Shown here: piece after piece, positions 41,320 through 50,064 of the stretch
Numbering within the stretch: the first letter of the stretch is position 1
Layout: each line of letters starts with the position of its first letter
Assembly (NCBI GenBank): GCA_947491985.1
Contig: CANLLR010000008.1
Coordinates: forward strand, 21,093 to 85,092
Reading direction: 5' to 3'
Source of the DNA: Flavobacteriaceae bacterium
GTDB taxonomy: Bacteria; Bacteroidota; Bacteroidia; Flavobacteriales; Flavobacteriaceae
DNA: 64,000 nucleotides
Notes under the pieces: model-generated
Database searches by the model: none
Seen by the model: only the letters and a program-made list of their open reading frames with translations
What the model was told of the DNA's origin: nothing
Position numbers and translations under genes: made by a program

Positions 41320-43857
41320 TTACAAAGCGTCTACTTTTGCTTTTACTTCAGCTTCTGTACCTTCAATAGTTTGGGTAGTAGATTGTCCGTTTAAGGTAGT
41401 AGTAACCGTAGCTTTTACATTTCCGTCTGCTCCTTTTTCCATCATTACTTTTGTCTTTACTTCTTTCTTTTCAACTTTACCATTGAATTTACCATCGGCA
41501 TCATACATTGACAAACAATGTGCTTTTTCTTCAGCGGTACATCCTTTTTCATCACACATGGCAGCACATTCCTCTTTGGTCATGGTTGCCATTTTTGACA
41601 TGTCACATTTCATATCTACTGAACATGATTTCATATCTGAAGATGCACAACATGCTTCTTTTTTAGATGCAGTACCTTCTGAGTGACCATTTCCTAAAAT
41701 TGGAGCAATTACCAATCCTATCAAACACGTCAATTTGATTAATATGTTCATTGATGGACCTGAAGTATCTTTAAATGGATCTCCAACAGTATCTCCAGTT
41801 ACGGCTGCTTTGTGAGCATCAGAACCTTTGTACGTCATTTCACCATTTATCATAACTCCAGCTTCAAATGATTTCTTAGCGTTATCCCAAGCTCCACCAG
41901 CGTTGTTTTGGAACACTGCCCAAAGAACTCCTGAAACAGTAACTCCAGCCATATAACCACCTAACATTTCAGCAATCAATTGGTTGTTATCTCCGTAAAC
42001 TAGTTTACCTAAAAGAACAATTGCAATAGGGAAACCAATAGTTAAAATACCTGGTAACATCATTTCACGCAAAGCAGCTTTGGTAGAAATCTCCACACAT
42101 TTACCATATTCTGGTTTACCAGTTCCTTCCATAATTCCTGGAATTTCTTTGAACTGACGACGTACTTCATATACCATATCCATAGCGGCTTTACCAACCG
42201 AGTTCATCGCTAATGCTGAGAAAACTACTGGAATCATTCCACCAACGAATAACATAGCCAAGACTGGCGCTTTGAAGATATTAATACCATCAATTCCGGT
42301 AAACGTTACATACGCAGCAAACAAAGCTAACGAAGTTAATGCAGCTGAAGCGATTGCAAAACCTTTTCCTGTGGCAGCAGTAGTGTTACCCACTGAATCT
42401 AAAATATCGGTACGCGTTCGCACTTCTTTTGGTAATTCACTCATTTCAGCAATTCCACCAGCGTTGTCAGAGATTGGTCCGAAAGCATCAATAGCTAATT
42501 GCATTGCTGTGGTTGCCATCATAGCAGAAGCCGCTAATGCTACCCCGTAAAATCCTGCTAAAGCGTAAGTTGACCATATTGCTGCAGCAAATAAAATTAC
42601 TGTTGGAAATGTAGAAATCATTCCAGTCGCTAAACCAGCGATAACGTTGGTTCCTGCTCCAGTTGATGATTTTTGTACAATTGCCAAAACTGGTTTTGTA
42701 CCTAATCCTGTATAATATTCAGTTACAGATGAAATAGCTCCACCAACAAATAATCCGATTAAAGAAGCATAGAATACTCTCATTGAAGAAATTTCTTGTA
42801 ATCCTTCTCCGAAGAATGACATTTTCATAGTTTCTGGCAACATCAAATCAATTAAGAAATAACAAGCAACTGCTGTTAAAACTATAGAAACCCAGTTTCC
42901 AATATTTAATGCTTTTTGCACTTGTGCTTCTTTAGCATCATCACTCGAAATTTTAACCAACATTGTTCCGATGATAGAGAATAAGATTCCGAAACCTGCA
43001 ATTGACATTGGCAGTAAAATTGGACCAATTCCGCCGAAAGCATCTTGAATGCTTCCACCCATATCTTTAATTACGTAGTTTCCTAAAACCATTGCAGCCA
43101 AAACGGTTGCAACATACGAACCGAATAAATCGGCACCCATTCCTGCAACGTCTCCAACGTTATCTCCAACGTTATCCGCAATTGTAGCTGGATTACGTGG
43201 ATCATCTTCAGGAATACCTGCTTCAACTTTACCTACTAAGTCAGCACCAACATCGGCAGCTTTCGTATAAATTCCGCCACCTACTCTAGCGAACAAAGCG
43301 ATAGATTCAGCTCCAAGAGAGAATCCCGCTAAAGTTTCAAGAACGATAGTCATGTCTTCAGTTGAAGTCCAAACTCCTTTCATGAAAAACTGAAACAATA
43401 TAATGAAGAAACCTGTCAAACCTAATACGGCCAAACCGGCTACTCCTAATCCCATCACGGTTCCACCACCAAAAGAAACTTTTAAGGCTTGTGGTAAACT
43501 AGTACGCGCTGCTTGTGTAGTACGAACGTTTGTTTTTGTTGCGATTTTCATACCCATGTTTCCAGCTAATGCTGAAAAGAAAGCACCAAAAATAAAGGCC
43601 ACAACTATTAATATATGTGTGGTTGGAACTACAAAAGAAATTCCAGCTAAGACGATACTTGCCAAAACAACAAATATAGCTAGCAAACGGTATTCTGCTT
43701 TTAAGAAAGCCAAGGCACCTTCGTAGATGTAATCTGAAATTTCTTTCATTTTCCCATCACCAGCATCTTGTTTTAAAACCCAAGATCTTTTGATTGCCAT
43801 AAAAGCCAATCCTATTAATGCCATAACTATTGGCACATAAATCATCATTGATTCCAT
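41320..43857 (-). CDS. hppA: membrane-bound pyrophosphatase, K+-dependent type, with Cys-rich tail
   Basis: Couples hydrolysis of PPi to export of Na+ and/or H+ across the inner membrane. 845 aa with about 16 membrane helices. PPi-site motifs: GGGIYTKAADVGADLVGKVEAGIPEDDPRNPATIADNVGDNVGDVAGMGADLF near residue 190 and AHKAAVTGDTVGDPFKDTSGPSMNILIK near the end. GNTTAATGKG carries Ala at the residue that marks K+-dependent enzymes. The last about 122 residues (from GNGHSEG) lie beyond the core, with eight cysteines (ACC, SCSVDMKC, ECAAMC, GC, HC) and a Lys-rich end. In this family the C-terminus faces outward. Confidence 0.94.
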   Translation of the reverse strand: MESMMIYVPIVMALIGLAFMAIKRSWVLKQDAGDGKMKEISDYIYEGALAFLKAEYRLLAIFVVLASIVLAGISFVVPTTHILIVVAFIFGAFFSALAGNMGMKIATKTNVRTTQAARTSLPQALKVSFGGGTVMGLGVAGLAVLGLTGFFIILFQFFMKGVWTSTEDMTIVLETLAGFSLGAESIALFARVGGGIYTKAADVGADLVGKVEAGIPEDDPRNPATIADNVGDNVGDVAGMGADLFGSYVATVLAAMVLGNYVIKDMGGSIQDAFGGIGPILLPMSIAGFGILFSIIGTMLVKISSDDAKEAQVQKALNIGNWVSIVLTAVACYFLIDLMLPETMKMSFFGEGLQEISSMRVFYASLIGLFVGGAISSVTEYYTGLGTKPVLAIVQKSSTGAGTNVIAGLATGMISTFPTVILFAAAIWSTYALAGFYGVALAASAMMATTAMQLAIDAFGPISDNAGGIAEMSELPKEVRTRTDILDSVGNTTAATGKGFAIASAALTSLALFAAYVTFTGIDGINIFKAPVLAMLFVGGMIPVVFSALAMNSVGKAAMDMVYEVRRQFKEIPGIMEGTGKPEYGKCVEISTKAALREMMLPGILTIGFPIAIVLLGKLVYGDNNQLIAEMLGGYMAGVTVSGVLWAVFQNNAGGAWDNAKKSFEAGVMINGEMTYKGSDAHKAAVTGDTVGDPFKDTSGPSMNILIKLTCLIGLVIAPILGNGHSEGTASKKEACCASSDMKSCSVDMKCDMSKMATMTKEECAAMCDEKGCTAEEKAHCLSMYDADGKFNGKVEKKEVKTKVMMEKGADGNVKATVTTTLNGQSTTQTIEGTEAEVKAKVDAL

Positions 43858-43892
43858 AAATATAAAATGTTTGTTATAAATTTTATCGCGTG

Positions 43893-43924
43893 CAAAAATA
43901 ACAAAATTTTAAGAACTAAAACAA
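43893..43924 (-). promoter_or_regulatory. promoter of hppA
   Basis: On the minus strand TTG (43924-43922), 21 bp, TATTTTTG (43900-43893): both flavobacterial boxes with good spacing, 36 bp ahead of the ATG. Confidence 0.7.
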
Positions 43925-43953
43925 CTTGTTCGATTTTATAAAAATAAATATGT

Positions 43954-43961
43954 TAAATTTG
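43954..43961 (+). promoter_or_regulatory. -7 promoter box of the DoxX gene
   Basis: TAAATTTG, exact TAnnTTTG match. It lies inside the N-terminal extension of the track ORF, supporting the later ATG at 44016 as the real start. Confidence 0.6.
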
Positions 43962-44015
43962 TATAGTTACCTAACCATTAGATTGCTGTTATTAAATATT
44001 AAAACCAAAAATTCT

Positions 44016-44465
44016 ATGAAAAAACTTCAGTTATTTTCGGCCAATCCTATTAACAAAGACTTAGGATTGTTGCTCATTCGATTAATTATCGGCTTATTAA
44101 TGGCTTTTATTGGCTATCAAAAATTAATTCATTTTAACGAAATGGCTGTGGATGAATTTTGGGCAAAGAATGTAAGTTTCATAGGCATGAAAGGCACAGT
44201 TCCTTTGGCATTGACTGTTTTTGCCGAGTTTTTTTGTAGTGTTTTTATAATTCTTGGACTATTTTCACGCTTTAGTTTGTTTGTGTTAGCGTTTTGTATG
44301 GCGTATATTTTCTTGGTTATTTTTCCAGGTTCGATATTGGAGAATGGCGAACACGGGTATAAATTCAACGATGCTTTTGTGTATTTTACTATTTATGTTG
44401 GCTTGCTTTTTACTGGAGTTGGGAAATACAGTCTTGACCAAAAATTATTTACAAAAAAAGGTTAA
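44016..44465 (+). CDS. DoxX family membrane protein
   Basis: 149 aa from the ATG at 44016 (MKKLQLFSANPINKDLG). Four hydrophobic helices: LLLIRLIIGLLMAFIGYQKL, VPLALTVFAEFFCSVFIILGLF, FSLFVLAFCMAYIFLVIF and DAFVYFTIYVGLLFTGVG, the DoxX-like arrangement. Family members are linked to quinone or thiol redox chemistry but most are uncharacterised. Monocistronic by appearance; divergent from hppA. The 30 upstream codons in the track precede the likely transcription start and are rejected. Confidence 0.85.
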   Translation: MKKLQLFSANPINKDLGLLLIRLIIGLLMAFIGYQKLIHFNEMAVDEFWAKNVSFIGMKGTVPLALTVFAEFFCSVFIILGLFSRFSLFVLAFCMAYIFLVIFPGSILENGEHGYKFNDAFVYFTIYVGLLFTGVGKYSLDQKLFTKKG

Positions 44466-44522
44466 TTTATTTTTAGTGGATTCCCACATGCGTTGGAAAG
44501 ACGCAGTAGAAAATTATAATTG

Positions 44523-45116
44523 CTACATTTTATTTCGTTTCTTAAGATAATAATGCCACAAAATATAAGAAGCCATAGTTCTATAAGGCTTCCAATTTTC
44601 GGAAAGTACGAGCATTTGTTCAGGTGAATGGTGTTCGTACAATTCGATAATAGTGTTTTTAATAGCAATATCTCCTAATGGAATAATGTCTTCACTTTGC
44701 AAACAAAACATCAAATACACTTCGATTGACCAATTGCCAACTCCTTTAACAGTGATGAGTTCGGCACGAATTTGCGCTTCCGATTTGGAGTAAAACGAAG
44801 CGAAATCGATTTCCTTAGATATTACTTTGGACGCTAAATCTTTTAAATAAATCGTTTTTTGGCGTGAAACACCGCAACTTCTGAGTTCTTCGTCTGTGCC
44901 GTTTAAAATAATTTCGGGAGTGATGGAGACAAACCATTTCGCTATTTTATCATAACAGGCTTTTGCCGATGCTATAGAAACTTGTTGCTCCAAAATAATA
45001 TGACACATCGAAGCAAAACCTTCGTCTCGTTTTTGAATGATGGGAGAACCAAAATTTTCAATAATGAATTTTAGTTTTTCATCTTTTCCAGATAAATAAT
45101 CGATAGTTTGTTGCAT
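44523..45116 (-). CDS. DNA-3-methyladenine glycosylase, AlkA-like HhH-GPD family
   Basis: Base-excision repair glycosylase for alkylated bases, 197 aa. The helix-hairpin-helix GPD motif is VKGVGNWSIEVYLMF near residue 122, with the catalytic Asp in IIPLGDIAIKNTI. The compact catalytic core (about 200 aa) lacks the N-terminal beta domain of E. coli AlkA, as in the yeast MAG-like group. No Fe-S cluster cysteines. It lies alone, convergent with the DoxX gene and preceded by a repeat B copy. Confidence 0.85.
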   Translation of the reverse strand: MQQTIDYLSGKDEKLKFIIENFGSPIIQKRDEGFASMCHIILEQQVSIASAKACYDKIAKWFVSITPEIILNGTDEELRSCGVSRQKTIYLKDLASKVISKEIDFASFYSKSEAQIRAELITVKGVGNWSIEVYLMFCLQSEDIIPLGDIAIKNTIIELYEHHSPEQMLVLSENWKPYRTMASYILWHYYLKKRNKM

Positions 45117-45127
45117 ACTTTAAAGTT

Positions 45128-45240
45128 TAGCCCAGATAGAAGTGAAAATCCTTTTTATCATTTTCTGCTTACTCGATTTTAAGCGAACCTGATCTGACGA
45201 TAAAAAGATTGCAACGGATAGCTGGAAGTGGCTTCTAAAA
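45128..45240 (+). repeat. dispersed repeat B, copy 4
   Basis: TAGCCCAGATAGAAGTG, AAAATCCTTTTTATC, insert with ACTCGATTTTAAGCGAACCTGATCTG, GATAAAAAGATTGCAACGGATAGCTGGAAGTGGCTTCTA. The stem CTTTTTATC/GATAAAAAG is perfect. Its end overlaps the stop codon of the minus-strand DUF5686 gene (45235-45237). Confidence 0.8.
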
Positions 45241-47727
45241 ATGAAATCCAAACGAGCCTTTTATCGTGAAATTATTCGTGTCGGGTACGTCGCGGTAATT
45301 GCCTCTCCAACTGCATTCAAGTCGGAATACTTTGAAAATATTACCAATTCCGGCGCTATATTCCCAATACGGTTTTTCGGGAGAAATGTAGGTCAAGCCC
45401 GATGCGTTGATGGCGCGACTTTTGTCGGAAACGGTTCCGTACACGGCTTTCAAACCTATCACTTCACGCCAATTGAGTTTGCGCATTAGCGGAATTCGTG
45501 CAAAAAGGCGTCCGTTAAAATCGTGATTCCACTGAAAAGTTGCGTATTCATCGGCTACAAATTCGTAGAAATTTAAATTATTAAACGTGTTTTCGATACT
45601 AAAATAGGTTTGGTTACCCGGAATAATACTCATTAACCCTAGTGGAATTTGACCAAAGGTTTTTCCGAGTTCCATGATGACATTGGTTCTTCCTAAAGGT
45701 CCGATGATGATGGGTTGTTTGTAGTATAGCTGGATTTTTTGATAATCGAAATCGCTATCAAAAACCCCTTTAACACCTTGACTATAATTGATAAAAAAGT
45801 GACTGTATGGATTGTCAACATTGAGGCGTTCTACACCATAACCCACGACTTTTTTATTGGGTGTAAATTGGATTTGAACATTAAATTCAGACTGTTTTAC
45901 TTCGGATTTTGTAGCAGTTTGCGTTTCATCGGTGTAATAATCGAGTGAAAAAGTAGCCGAAGCCGATTCAAGTGTTCGGTACGAAAAGCCTGTTTGAATG
46001 GTTAGGTTTCGTACAGGTTCTATTTCGACAGCAAGCGTAGACAAATTGATGTTGGTTAGTTTTCCGTTATTACCACTTGCAAACAAACTTGAAGAGGCAA
46101 AACTTCGTCCTAAAACATCATTGGTTGTGGTTAAACTAGCACCAATTTGTTCGATATCGCGGCGGTTTCCACCTGAAATAATGATTCTGTTTTTCTTATC
46201 AAACATCCATTTTCCGGATAAACCGTATTTGAATTTGTTGTCCTCAAAACCATAGGCCGTGTAGGCTTGAATACGCCACGGATCATTGGAACCAAAATAA
46301 GTTCTACCGCCAACACGTAAACGTATTCCTTCCACTTCGTTATAACCAAATGTAGAAAATATAGGTCCGTAATCAAGTTTAAGAGACGGAAATTCGACAT
46401 AACCGCTTCCTAAAATCGAAACAACATTGTAAATCTGCTTGAATTTTTTTACCGTTTTTAAAGTGTCAATTAATTTATAAATTCCTTGTTCGTCTTTGTT
46501 GAGCTTTTCGAACCGGTTTTCAGTCCAATACGCATCGTCTTTATTGTAAGCGGTCAAATCGACAAAATTGACTTCTTGTTTGTAAAACTTTTCGGTTTTT
46601 TCTTCGTTGAATTTGTGATTGCGATATAAAGAAGTTCGTTTGCCATAAACTCCTTTTGACGTTTCTTTCTTATTCAAAGCAAAATCAGACATCAAATAAT
46701 CGCGCGTTAAAAGAAACACCGAATCGTTGACTACTTCAAATTCTTGTTCTAAATAAATGTCTTTTACCCAGTTAATATTGGCGCTTTTGGTGACAGCCAT
46801 ATTAATATTTTTTATGGCAAAAGTGGTATCGTTTACCCAAAAATCACCTTTAAACGTCAATTCGTTTTTTCGTCTAGGATAAAAAATGATGTTGTAGCAC
46901 CATTTGTTATCGATGAAGGAACTGTCAGACAAAACGTAGTTGTACACGTCGATTCCGGAACGTGAAAGCGGACTCGTGAAACTCTTATCAAAAAAGTTTA
47001 AGTAATTATCATACACATCATAATCATTGTACAAGTCTTTGATAAAGGTATTTACGCCATCACCATTACTCAAACCCGAGTTTTTATTGGCTTTGAGAAT
47101 TTCTTTAGTTTTAGCCATTTTATTATCGCCGTACACATCTGAAATCGCTTCGTTGATAAATATCGGTAAATACGTTTTACCTGTAACTTTTGAAGTATCG
47201 ATTTTGTCAAAAACAAATTCCATTCCTTTAAAAATCTTACGTTTCATAAACGCACTATCAATGGTATTGAGGTCGAATTCTACTTTTTCGTACTTTTCGT
47301 AGTGGTACTGATTGAACATTTTGAGTCCGTTTTTGCGTTTTCGCTCCCAAATTTTTCTCAAAATATCCAAAGCTGGATTGTTCTTTTTAGATGTTTTCCC
47401 AGCAAATATTTTTACTTCGTCTAATACTTCTTCAGACGTCAATACGATTTTCATTTCGTAATTCACTTGCTTGGCGAGCTCAATTTCTCGGGTAACATAG
47501 CCTGCAAAAGCGATAAATATGCTTGAGTGATTTTTGGGTGATTCTAGATAAAATCGTCCGTCTTCGTTACAAACTGTTCCTTCATTTGTGCCTTTGAAAA
47601 CAATGTTAGCAAACGAAATGGGTTGGTTTTTTTTATCCAAAACCACACCACTAATTTTAGTCTGAGCCAACGAAGTAGTAGTAAAAATTACCAATAAAAG
47701 GAAACAAATAAAAGGTATTCTTTTCAT
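45235..47727 (-). CDS. DUF5686 and carboxypeptidase-regulatory-like domain outer-membrane protein
   Basis: 830 aa from ATG 47725-47727 (MKRIPFICFLLLVIFTTTSLAQ signal peptide); the track adds ten unlikely codons. N-terminal CarboxypepD_reg-like Ig fold (ISGVVLDKKNQPISFANIVFKGTNEGTVCNEDGRFYLES), then a DUF5686 region with WERKRKNGLKMFNQYHYEKYEKVEFDLNTID and a C-terminal beta barrel ending NFTIKGSFGFHF. Likely an outer-membrane protein of unknown cargo. Transcribed alone. Confidence 0.85.
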   Translation of the reverse strand: MKRIPFICFLLLVIFTTTSLAQTKISGVVLDKKNQPISFANIVFKGTNEGTVCNEDGRFYLESPKNHSSIFIAFAGYVTREIELAKQVNYEMKIVLTSEEVLDEVKIFAGKTSKKNNPALDILRKIWERKRKNGLKMFNQYHYEKYEKVEFDLNTIDSAFMKRKIFKGMEFVFDKIDTSKVTGKTYLPIFINEAISDVYGDNKMAKTKEILKANKNSGLSNGDGVNTFIKDLYNDYDVYDNYLNFFDKSFTSPLSRSGIDVYNYVLSDSSFIDNKWCYNIIFYPRRKNELTFKGDFWVNDTTFAIKNINMAVTKSANINWVKDIYLEQEFEVVNDSVFLLTRDYLMSDFALNKKETSKGVYGKRTSLYRNHKFNEEKTEKFYKQEVNFVDLTAYNKDDAYWTENRFEKLNKDEQGIYKLIDTLKTVKKFKQIYNVVSILGSGYVEFPSLKLDYGPIFSTFGYNEVEGIRLRVGGRTYFGSNDPWRIQAYTAYGFEDNKFKYGLSGKWMFDKKNRIIISGGNRRDIEQIGASLTTTNDVLGRSFASSSLFASGNNGKLTNINLSTLAVEIEPVRNLTIQTGFSYRTLESASATFSLDYYTDETQTATKSEVKQSEFNVQIQFTPNKKVVGYGVERLNVDNPYSHFFINYSQGVKGVFDSDFDYQKIQLYYKQPIIIGPLGRTNVIMELGKTFGQIPLGLMSIIPGNQTYFSIENTFNNLNFYEFVADEYATFQWNHDFNGRLFARIPLMRKLNWREVIGLKAVYGTVSDKSRAINASGLTYISPEKPYWEYSAGIGNIFKVFRLECSWRGNYRDVPDTNNFTIKGSFGFHF

Positions 47728-47826
47728 ATGTTGATGCTTATTTTTTTTATCTGTCATGTGTAATTCGCATAACGCATTGGTAATTGCGAGCCTTTTAAAG
47801 TCATGCTCATTTCATATGTATTTTAT

Positions 47827-47862
47827 AAAAAAACTTCATCAATTGGGAGTTTGATGAAGTTT
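47827..47862 (-). terminator. pdhB terminator
   Basis: AAACTTCATCAA and TTGATGAAGTTT form a perfect 12-bp stem around GGGAGT-type loop; on the minus strand it ends in a T7 run. It lies about 100 bp after the pdhB stop. Confidence 0.87.
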
Positions 47863-47964
47863 CAAAGATAGTTTTTTGTTCGTCAATTGTAACTAGTCGA
47901 AAGTTAAAAGTCTGACAAAATTTGTATTTTATTTTCTTTTTGACTTTGGACTTGAGCCATTTAC

Positions 47965-48942
47965 TTATTTATATAGTACTTTTTTTACTGCTTTAACAAC
48001 ATCGGCAGCATTTGGTAACCACTCTTTCAATAAGGTTGGTGAATACGGAGCTGGAGTATCGGCTGTGGTGATCCGTTGTACTGGAGCATCTAAATAATCG
48101 AACGCTTTGTCTTGTACCAAATAGGCAATTTCAGAAGCAACACTAGCAAAAGGCCATGCTTCTTCTAGCACTACCAAACGATTGGTTTTTTTTACTGAAG
48201 TAATAATCGTGTCGTAATCCATTGGACGAACGGTTCGCAAATCGATGATTTCACACGAAATGTTTTCTTTCGCTAACGCGTCAGCGGCAACAAATGCTTC
48301 TTTGATAATTTTTCCGAAAGAGACAATGGTTACATCACTACCTTCTCTTTTAATATCGGCTACTCCTAACGGAATGATGTATTCGCCATCTGGCACTTCA
48401 CCTTTATCACCATACATTTGCTCACTTTCCATAAAAATAACGGGGTCGTTATCACGAATGGCTGCTTTTAGCAATCCTTTCGCATCGTAAACAGTAGATG
48501 GAACTACTACTTTTAAACCTGGTGTGTTGGCAAACCAATTTTCAAAAGCTTGCGAGTGTGTTGCTCCTAATTGACCAGCTGATGCAGTTGGTCCACGAAA
48601 AACCATCGGCATAGGAAATTGTCCCGCCGACATTTGGCGCATTTTTGCTGCATTGTTTATAATTTGATCGATTCCAACCAATGAAAAGTTAAACGTCATG
48701 TATTCTACAATTGGGCGACAGCCATTCATCGCTGAACCCACTGCGATTCCAGCAAAACCCAATTCGGCAATTGGTGTATCGATAACACGTTTCGGACCGA
48801 ATTCATCAAGCATTCCTTTTGATGCTTTGTAAGCACCATTGTATTCTGCTACTTCTTCACCCATTAAATATACGGCTTCGTCGCGACGCATTTCTTCACT
48901 CATCGCTTCACAAATCGCTTCTCTAAATTGTATCGTTCTCAT
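47965..48942 (-). CDS. pdhB: pyruvate dehydrogenase E1 component, beta subunit
   Basis: Thiamine-diphosphate-dependent decarboxylation of pyruvate (E1-beta). 325 aa: MRTIQFREAICEAMSEEMRRDEAVYLMGEEVAEYNGAYKAS, GIAVGSAMNGCRPIVEYMTFNFSLVGIDQI, the FMESEQMYGDKGEVPDGEY segment and C-terminal TADTPAPYSPTLL are all typical. The E1-alpha gene is not adjacent; a branched-chain E1-beta is possible but the ESE(x)LYG segment and N-terminus favour pyruvate. Monocistronic with its own promoter and terminator. Confidence 0.92.
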   Translation of the reverse strand: MRTIQFREAICEAMSEEMRRDEAVYLMGEEVAEYNGAYKASKGMLDEFGPKRVIDTPIAELGFAGIAVGSAMNGCRPIVEYMTFNFSLVGIDQIINNAAKMRQMSAGQFPMPMVFRGPTASAGQLGATHSQAFENWFANTPGLKVVVPSTVYDAKGLLKAAIRDNDPVIFMESEQMYGDKGEVPDGEYIIPLGVADIKREGSDVTIVSFGKIIKEAFVAADALAKENISCEIIDLRTVRPMDYDTIITSVKKTNRLVVLEEAWPFASVASEIAYLVQDKAFDYLDAPVQRITTADTPAPYSPTLLKEWLPNAADVVKAVKKVLYK

Positions 48943-48973
48943 ATATAAATTACTTTATGTCAATTTTGGATAG

Positions 48974-48981
48974 CAAAAGTA
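48974..48981 (-). promoter_or_regulatory. -7 promoter box of pdhB
   Basis: Minus-strand TACTTTTG, exact TAnnTTTG, 31 bp ahead of the ATG. No clear -33 TTG. Confidence 0.6.
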
Positions 48982-49202
48982 AAAATTTAAAACGATAAAA
49001 AAACATAATAACTCTAAATAATGACTTGGGTTTTCCTACTTTTAGAATGAAACAAAAGTTAAAACTTGAGTCAGTAGAATTCGCTATGGCTACGAAATCG
49101 ATATAATTGGGAACTTTTGTAAAAAAATACTATGCGTGCATACAATTATAAGAAATATATTTTATACTTTTACAAACAGAAAAATTTTTTAAAAAAGATA
49201 CA

Positions 49203-49949
49203 ATGAAAATATTAGTTTGCATCAGCCACGTGCCTGATACTACTTCAAAAATCAACTTTATCAATGGCGATGCTGAATTTGACTCCAACGGTGTTCAGTA
49301 TGTTATTAATCCGAATGATGAATTTGGTTTAACGCGCGCTATTTGGTTTCAAGAACAACAAAGTGCCAACGTAACGGTTGTCAATGTTGGTGGTCCAGAT
49401 ACCGAACCTACTTTAAGAAAAGCGTTAGCTATTGGTGCGAACGAAGCAATTCGTGTAAATGCACCAGCGACTGACGGATTTTTTGTTGCTAAACAATTGG
49501 CCGAAGTAGTAAAAAACGGCGGTTATGATTTGGTTATTTGTGGAAAAGAATCGTTGGATTACAATGGCGGAATGGTTCCGGGAATGTTAGCCGGTTTGTT
49601 AAATTACAATTTTGTAAACTCGTGTACTGAACTAACTACAGAAGGAACTTCAGCAAAAGTTTCTCGTGAAATTGATGGTGGAAAAGAGATTATTTCGGCT
49701 TCATTACCTTTAGTAATCGGTGGTCAAAAAGGTTTGGTAGAAGAAAAAGATTTACGCATACCCAACATGCGAGGTATCATGACAGCCAGAACCAAAGTGT
49801 TAACCGTAGTGGAACCAATTGCTGCTTCAGTAGAAACAAAAGCGGTAAAATTTGAAAAACCAGCTCCTAAATCGGCAGTGAAATTGTTTGCTGCAGATGA
49901 TATCGACGGATTGATAAACGCATTACACAACGAAGCAAAAGTCATTTAA
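49203..49949 (+). CDS. etfB: electron transfer flavoprotein, beta subunit
   Basis: 248-aa beta subunit of ETF, which accepts electrons from acyl-CoA dehydrogenases and passes them to ETF-quinone oxidoreductase. MKILVCISHVPDTTSKINF, VINPNDEFGLTRAIW and LAIGANEAIRVN fit the family; the signature segment VKFEKPAPKSAVKLF region sits at the C-terminus. The alpha subunit follows after a 115-bp gap containing a GC-rich palindromic element. The upstream region holds a near-consensus TACTTTTA box and a TATGC-GT-GCATA dyad at 49131-49142. Confidence 0.93.
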   Translation: MKILVCISHVPDTTSKINFINGDAEFDSNGVQYVINPNDEFGLTRAIWFQEQQSANVTVVNVGGPDTEPTLRKALAIGANEAIRVNAPATDGFFVAKQLAEVVKNGGYDLVICGKESLDYNGGMVPGMLAGLLNYNFVNSCTELTTEGTSAKVSREIDGGKEIISASLPLVIGGQKGLVEEKDLRIPNMRGIMTARTKVLTVVEPIAASVETKAVKFEKPAPKSAVKLFAADDIDGLINALHNEAKVI

Positions 49950-49964
49950 ATTTACACAGAATTG

Positions 49965-50030
49965 CGTTAGGGATTAAGGCAAGCGCCTTGCGCAGCCGAA
50001 AGCCCGACCCGCCGCGGCGGGAAACGCCCA
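49965..50030. repeat. GC-rich palindromic element between etfB and etfA
   Basis: Strikingly GC-rich for this window. Contains a small hairpin GCAAG-CGC-CTTGC (49979-49991) and the perfect 14-bp palindrome CCCGCCGCGGCGGG (50008-50021), with CGAAAGCCCG between. It resembles REP/BIME-like elements. Confidence 0.8.
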
Positions 50031-50064
50031 AAACTCATAATTCATAACTCATAACTAAATTATC

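Noticed and set aside
45241-45489. 82-aa plus-strand ORF starting at the end of repeat B copy 4
   Set aside because: Antisense to the C-terminal barrel of the DUF5686 gene; no motif and no promoter.
49131-49142. TATGC-GT-GCATA dyad upstream of etfB
   Set aside because: Only 5 bp per arm, a length expected by chance several times in 64 kb; not listed as a feature.
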